Positions 59,947-64,000 of a DNA stretch of 64,000 bases are shown piece by piece. A program made the translations under genes and the position numbers. The DNA lies in the NCBI GenBank assembly GCA_049597955.1, contig JBMYND010000001.1, positions 186,001 to 250,000 on the forward strand, given 5' to 3'. The first letter of the stretch is position 1. Each line of letters opens with the position of its first letter. The DNA is from JAYPAN01 sp049597955 (GTDB lineage Bacteria; Pseudomonadota; Alphaproteobacteria; RS24). The notes beneath the pieces were generated by a model. It worked only from the letters and a program-made list of their open reading frames with translations, ran no database searches and was not told the DNA's origin.

Positions 59947-61341
59947 TCAGGCATGGCTTTTAGCATGATTGCCACCGACGATACCAAGCGATTTAAGCTT
60001 TCGGTGCAGCGCCGAGCGTTCCATGCCGACAAACTCTGCCGTGCGCGAAATATTACCACTGAACCGGTCAATTTGCGCCAGTAAATACTCGCGTTCAAAT
60101 CTTTCGCGTGCGTCGCGCAAAGACAGCGACATAATATGACCGGAATTGACGACCGCTTCATTAATGTCTGTTTCCGATAAAATTTCGCTTGGCAGCAATT
60201 CGGTTTTCAGCTCATCGCAATGTCGCGCCAGGCTGGCCAGCATCATATGTTCAATGCAATTGCGGAGCTGGCGGATATTGCCCGGCCAGTCATAGGACTG
60301 CAAAACCGCCATTGCGTCAGGCGCGATTTCCCGCGCCGGCATGTTGAACTGGTCAGCCACGGAAGTGATGAAATAGTCAACAAGGAAAGGAATGTCATCG
60401 CGCCTTTGCGACAGGCCCGGCACTTCCAATGTCACAACATTGAGGCGATGATATAAATCCTCCCGCAATGTGCCATTTTTGACAGCTGCTTGCGGGTCGG
60501 CATTGCATGATGAGACCAGACGCACATCAATTTCAACCGGCGCATTGCCATGAATGCGGGTCACGCTTTGGTCAAGAATAACTTTCAGTAATTCCTGCTG
60601 CACGCTGGCGGGAAAGCAGCACACATCATCAAGATATAATGTGCCGCCATGGGCTTGCTCAAACAGGCCGGGTTCAACCCGACCATTTTCCTCTATGCCA
60701 AAAAGCAGGCGCGAAATTTGTGCCTCATCATGTTCAAGCATGGCGGCATGAATGGCGATGAAATTCTGTCGCCCGCGCGGCGAACGATAATGCAATTGGC
60801 GCGCTGCTGCTTCCTTGCCGCTGCCGGGTGGGCCCATAATCATCACCCGGCTGTTGGACTGAGCCAGCTTGTCGATTTTGGTGTTTAACTGCTGGATAAC
60901 ACCGGCCTCCCCCAACAGGGTGAAATTAACCCCGGCTTTGCGCCGCAATTCGCTGTTTTCGCGCTGCAGTCGGGTCATTTCAATCGCGCGGCTGACAGTC
61001 AGCAGCAATTTGTCCGATTTGAACGGTTTTTCAATATAGTCATAAGCGCCGGAACGAATAGCCGTTATGGCGGTGTCGATATTGCCGTGACCGCTGATAA
61101 TTATCACCGGCAAATGCGGATGGCGTTCGCGCAATATATTCAGCACTTCCAAGCCATCCAGCCGACTGCCCTGCAACCAAATATCCAGCACAACAAGGCT
61201 CGGACAGCGCGTGCTGATAGCGCGCAGCGCGCTGTCACTGTCTTTGGCCAAGCGGGCCTGATAGCCTTCATCCTCAAGAATACCCGCAACCAAGTCGCGA
61301 ATATCTTTTTCATCATCAACGATTAACACATCTCCAAACAT
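59947..61341 (-). CDS. ntrX: Response regulator NtrX, without a GAFTGA loop
   Basis: A 464-residue response regulator partner of NtrY, linked in alphaproteobacteria to nitrogen, redox and envelope control. Receiver domain: IVDDEKDIRDLV, phosphoacceptor Asp in VVLDIWLQGSRLDG, Lys in IEKPFKSD. AAA+ domain: Walker A GPPGSGKEAAARQLH; the Walker B is TLYLDDVCC with Asp in place of the usual Glu; where NtrC has GAFTGA this protein has IEENGRVEPG. The C-terminal Fis-type helix-turn-helix is ISRTAEFVGMERSALHRKL. It probably does not activate sigma-54 polymerase and may act as a repressor or sigma-70 regulator. ATG overlaps the ntrY stop by one base. Confidence 0.94.
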   Translation of the reverse strand: MFGDVLIVDDEKDIRDLVAGILEDEGYQARLAKDSDSALRAISTRCPSLVVLDIWLQGSRLDGLEVLNILRERHPHLPVIIISGHGNIDTAITAIRSGAYDYIEKPFKSDKLLLTVSRAIEMTRLQRENSELRRKAGVNFTLLGEAGVIQQLNTKIDKLAQSNSRVMIMGPPGSGKEAAARQLHYRSPRGRQNFIAIHAAMLEHDEAQISRLLFGIEENGRVEPGLFEQAHGGTLYLDDVCCFPASVQQELLKVILDQSVTRIHGNAPVEIDVRLVSSCNADPQAAVKNGTLREDLYHRLNVVTLEVPGLSQRRDDIPFLVDYFITSVADQFNMPAREIAPDAMAVLQSYDWPGNIRQLRNCIEHMMLASLARHCDELKTELLPSEILSETDINEAVVNSGHIMSLSLRDARERFEREYLLAQIDRFSGNISRTAEFVGMERSALHRKLKSLGIVGGNHAKSHA

Positions 61342-63602
61342 TATACTTCCTCATGAATTTTGGAATGTCCCACCGTTTCTTCGTGATAGCGCGGGAAAAC
61401 CAGCACAAGACTGGCGCCCGTGCCGCCCTCAATGCAATCGGGTGCATCTTCGAGCAGCAATTTGCCGCCATGGTCAGCCATCACTTTTTTCACAATGGAA
61501 AGCCCCAGACCCGTGCCGGTTGGGCGCGATGTCCTATAGGGTTCCAAGAGTGAATATCTGTCGGCTTCCGGCCAGCCGGGGCCGGAATCCGTAACTGTTA
61601 TGCGCACTTCGCGTTCATTTGCGTCAATGCTCAAATCAATCTGTCCGATATTGCTGTGCAGCGGATTGTCAACACTGCCAATAATCGCTTCCTGCGCGTT
61701 TTTAATCGCATTGGTAATCACCTGCGCGACAAGGCGCTCATCGCCCTGCATCAATGTCGGGCCCGGATTGTCATAAATAATGTCAATGCCCGGATGGGTG
61801 ATGCGCTGCGAAAACACGGTTTGTGCGAGGCAGGCAGCAATATCGAAATCCTGTATCACAGCCTGCGGCATGCGGGCAAAAGAAGCAAATTCATTGACCA
61901 TGCGACCAATATCGTCAACCTGACGCAAAATTGTATCCGTGCATTTTTCAAATACTTTGTCTTCATCTTCAACGGCTTTGGAAAACTTATTGCGCAAGCG
62001 TTCGGCTGAAAGCTGAATCGGCGTCAGCGGATTTTTGATTTCATGGGCAATTCGGCGGGCAATATCGGCCCATGCGGCATTGCGCTGGGCGGCCAGCATA
62101 TCGGTAATATCGTCAAAAGTTATCACCAAAGACTTGCCTTCTGCCGTATCGCTCATGGCGGCGGCGGCGAGCAGCACATGTTCAGAGCGCCGCGCGCCGG
62201 TTTTGGCAATTTGCTGGTTTTGCACCCTGCCCGCTGCGCGCGCCATTTTTTCAATATTGGCAAATTCCGGCATGGCTGTTTTTAACGCTGCGCCAATCAA
62301 TTCTTCCGGCTGCTTATCGAACAAGTCGCAAGCAACCGTGTTGGCGTGACGAATAATGCCGTTTTCATCGGCCCCAACCACGCCGGAACTGACGCCGTTA
62401 AGCACCATTTCGGTAAAGCGCGCCCGCGTATCGAGCTTGTCGCGCGTCTCAACAAGCTGTTTTTGCTGCGTGCCGAGGCGTTCGGCCATAATGTTGAAAC
62501 GATGCGATAATTGGCGCATTTCATCGTCTTGCCGGGCCGAAATATGCATGACGCGGGCATCCAAATCACCATCCGATAATTGTTCAGTGGCACGCATAAG
62601 CTGGGCAATGGGTCGGGTCAGACCGCGCGCATAGCCAAGGCCAAGCCATATTGCCGACAGCAAAATCACCAAAGTCAGAACAACATAGACCAGTGAAAAA
62701 GTGATTTGGGCGTCATAGCGGCGTGACTCCATCACTGTATATTCAGACAGCGCGGCATCGGTCTGTTGCAAATAGCCGATAATCTCCGGTGAAATCAGGC
62801 GCGCAACATAAAGATAGCCATTGTTGAAGCCCTCAATTTTGGCGAGCGCCTGCACTTGGGCTTTGGATGAGACAGTCAGCACGGCCGGCTTATCATTATC
62901 GGCGGCCAGAAAGGCGCTATTGGGCGGCAAATCGGTCAAGATTTTCTGGTCGGGCGAGGCAGCCACCAGCACTTTGCCATCGCGTGTCACAATCAAAGCT
63001 TGCGGCAAGGAGCGCAAAGCGGCTTGGGCCTGCATGAATTTTTGAAACCGCACCGGATCGCGCTGATAAACACCGGCGGCACGGCCAAGATCGGTGGCCA
63101 TCATGGCAATATCACGCTGCAAAACATCGCGCTGCTCGAGCAAATAGGCACCGGCAATGGCGGTGCTGCCCGAAATAATTGATTTGGTGCGGTCGGAAAA
63201 CCAGCTATCCAACCCGCGATCCAGCGTCACTGAAGCAAAAATTGCCACCAACACAGCCGGCAAAGCGGCGATAAAGGAAAATAATGATACCAGATGCGCG
63301 TGCAGCTTGGCGCCTGCTTTGCCTTTGCGGCGCGCGCGCGCAATGGCAAAAAACTGCCAGCCAATAATGAATAACAGGCCGGTGACAATAAAGATATTGG
63401 CCGACAGCAATGTCCAAATAATCACCGGGGTTGGTCGCAACGGCGTCAGATTGGACAGCACCGCATAAGTCGCCACACCGGCAACAAGGCCGAGAAGACC
63501 GAAAACCAGTGCTGAAAATCTGGCCAGCCGACCGCTCAGCCCGTGCGCCCGAAAATAGGCACCGAGGCGGAAAGTTGTTTTTTGTGGCTCAGCCAGTGCC
63601 AT
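61341..63602 (-). CDS. ntrY: Membrane sensor histidine kinase NtrY
   Basis: A 753-residue sensor kinase. Three hydrophobic helices near the N-terminus, then a periplasmic sensor part (about 150-280), another membrane segment (VVLTLVILLSAIWLGLGY), a HAMP linker (RGLTRPIAQLMRATEQLSDGDLDARV), a PAS domain (GVVGADENGIIRHANTVACDLF) and the kinase core with His in RRIAHEIKNPLTPIQLSAERLRNKF. N box QVITNAIKNAQEAI; G boxes DSGPGWPEAD and GTGLGLSIVKKVM. ATG 63602 (MALAEPQ) is preferred over 63650 because GAGG lies upstream. First gene of ntrYX-trkAH-dat. Confidence 0.95.
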   Translation of the reverse strand: MALAEPQKTTFRLGAYFRAHGLSGRLARFSALVFGLLGLVAGVATYAVLSNLTPLRPTPVIIWTLLSANIFIVTGLLFIIGWQFFAIARARRKGKAGAKLHAHLVSLFSFIAALPAVLVAIFASVTLDRGLDSWFSDRTKSIISGSTAIAGAYLLEQRDVLQRDIAMMATDLGRAAGVYQRDPVRFQKFMQAQAALRSLPQALIVTRDGKVLVAASPDQKILTDLPPNSAFLAADNDKPAVLTVSSKAQVQALAKIEGFNNGYLYVARLISPEIIGYLQQTDAALSEYTVMESRRYDAQITFSLVYVVLTLVILLSAIWLGLGYARGLTRPIAQLMRATEQLSDGDLDARVMHISARQDDEMRQLSHRFNIMAERLGTQQKQLVETRDKLDTRARFTEMVLNGVSSGVVGADENGIIRHANTVACDLFDKQPEELIGAALKTAMPEFANIEKMARAAGRVQNQQIAKTGARRSEHVLLAAAAMSDTAEGKSLVITFDDITDMLAAQRNAAWADIARRIAHEIKNPLTPIQLSAERLRNKFSKAVEDEDKVFEKCTDTILRQVDDIGRMVNEFASFARMPQAVIQDFDIAACLAQTVFSQRITHPGIDIIYDNPGPTLMQGDERLVAQVITNAIKNAQEAIIGSVDNPLHSNIGQIDLSIDANEREVRITVTDSGPGWPEADRYSLLEPYRTSRPTGTGLGLSIVKKVMADHGGKLLLEDAPDCIEGGTGASLVLVFPRYHEETVGHSKIHEEV

Positions 63603-63673
63603 GCGGCCTCCTAAGTCCCACCCTTTGTGACCATCCCCATAGAGCGACAACAGCTCAAAGGAAAATTATGGAA

Positions 63674-63702
63674 ATAATGGCATGGCTGACCGAATGTTGC
63701 AA
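63674..63702 (-). promoter_or_regulatory. Candidate promoter for ntrY-ntrX
   Basis: On the minus strand TTGCAA (63697-63702) lies 17 bases ahead of CATTAT (63674-63679), a fair housekeeping promoter with four of six consensus bases at each box. It would start transcription about 65 bases ahead of ntrY, between the metG stop and the ntrY start. Confidence 0.4.
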
Positions 63703-63712
63703 ACACGCAACA
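63695..63712. promoter_or_regulatory. 6+6+6 inverted repeat overlapping the ntrY promoter
   Basis: TGTTGC-AAACAC-GCAACA is a perfect inverted repeat covering the candidate -35 box. A regulator bound here would block or recruit polymerase. It lies 14 bases after the metG stop, so it could also be a metG mRNA hairpin, but no T-run follows. Confidence 0.45.
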
Positions 63713-63725
63713 GCTATGCACGCGC

Positions 63726-64000
63726 CTATTCGCTCTCTGTTTCGGTATTTTCCATCGGGCTGAGCCGCGGAAAAACCCCTTCCGGTGTCGGTAAATGGGT
63801 GCCATGCGTCAGCCTGTTATCGGCACCGAGATGAGCAAAGCTTCTCTTATCTTCGGCGATAGCCAGATAATCGAGCAATCGGGCAGCCCCTTCCGGCACG
63901 ACCGGTTGCAACAAAATCGCCGCCTGTCGCACCACTTCCGCTGTGACATATAAAATAGTGCCCATGCGTTGCGGATTGTCCTTTTTATGCGCCCAAGGCT
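63726..64000 (-). CDS. metG: Methionyl-tRNA synthetase, C-terminal part (5' end outside window)
   Basis: About 91 residues of the C-terminal anticodon-binding helical domain: PWAHKKDNPQRMGTILYVTAEV, VRQAAILLQPVVPEGAARLLDYLAI and HLGADNRL, ending in a variable acidic tail. The frame runs off the right edge. It loads methionine onto tRNA. No EMAP-type tRNA-binding domain is present at the end, as usual for the short alphaproteobacterial form. In relatives tatD follows metG; here ntrY follows it. Confidence 0.92.
   Translation of the reverse strand, partial: PWAHKKDNPQRMGTILYVTAEVVRQAAILLQPVVPEGAARLLDYLAIAEDKRSFAHLGADNRLTHGTHLPTPEGVFPRLSPMENTETESE

Overview
The window reads as a stretch of core chromosome from an alphaproteobacterium, probably a free-living, possibly marine heterotroph. 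The evidence is a set of gene strings typical of that class: coq10-cinA-pgpA-ispDF-dusB-ntrB-ntrC, ntrY-ntrX-trkA-trkH-dat-hfq with mazG, a DUF502 gene next to recG-sdhE-mfd, and tatD followed by a metallo-beta-lactamase gene. A fused IspDF, HspQ, a DUF4170 domain and paired NtrBC/NtrYX systems point the same way. Genus and habitat are inference. No rRNA, tRNA, CRISPR array, insertion sequence or prophage was seen. Many neighbours overlap by 1-4 bases, convergent genes nearly touch, and no strong intrinsic terminator was found.

Layout. 1-2.7 kb: queuosine precursor genes on the minus strand (queC-queE, queD-queF) with a small plus-strand ORF between them. 2.8-6.0 kb: eno, ftsB-like, lipA, coq10 (plus). 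6.0-8.2 kb: cinA C-domain, pgpA, ispDF (minus). 8.3-11.9 kb: dusB-ntrB-ntrC (plus). 12.0-13.1 kb: an alpha-methylacyl-CoA racemase. 13.1-16.8 kb: a four-gene minus-strand set hspQ, YiiX-like hydrolase, hexapeptide acyltransferase and oligopeptide-binding protein, preceded by a sigma-32-like promoter. 16.9-31.4 kb: accessory metabolism and transport (Old Yellow Enzyme, two MFS transporters, GST, hotdog thioesterase, DUF3604 protein, acyl-CoA synthetase, SulP-STAS-cNMP transporter, crotonase, ferric-reductase-like membrane protein, DmdC-like acyl-CoA dehydrogenase). 31.5-34.7 kb: glmU-glmS, supplying UDP-GlcNAc. 34.7-38.1 kb: small membrane proteins, a methyltransferase relic, a DCC protein, a DUF6285 gene and a phosphotransferase gene.

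38.1-40.6 kb is the most decayed part: a 0.7 kb spacer with three families of short tandem repeats, then an RTX/cadherin-like gene split by a frame change. 40.7-50.5 kb is housekeeping (DUF502, recG, sdhE, mfd, frnE-like, SDR, tatD, MBL). 50.6-54.3 kb is the least explained part: a type IV pilin-like gene, an 811-residue secreted repeat protein with paired cysteines and a lectin-like C-terminus, and a small secreted two-cysteine protein, all on one strand with strong ribosome binding sites. 54.3-64.0 kb returns to conserved genes: DUF4170-CBS, mazG, hfq, dat, trkH, trkA, ntrX, ntrY and the 3' end of metG.

The nitrogen and redox regulators NtrBC and NtrYX lie about 48 kb apart in opposite orientation. 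Likewise metG is parted from tatD, and metG now abuts ntrY. This suggests a rearrangement using those two breakpoints. The main leads are the pilin/secreted-protein locus, the broken RTX gene with its repeats, a QueD without its usual catalytic cysteine, two very small membrane proteins behind glmS, and a heat-shock-type promoter ahead of hspQ.
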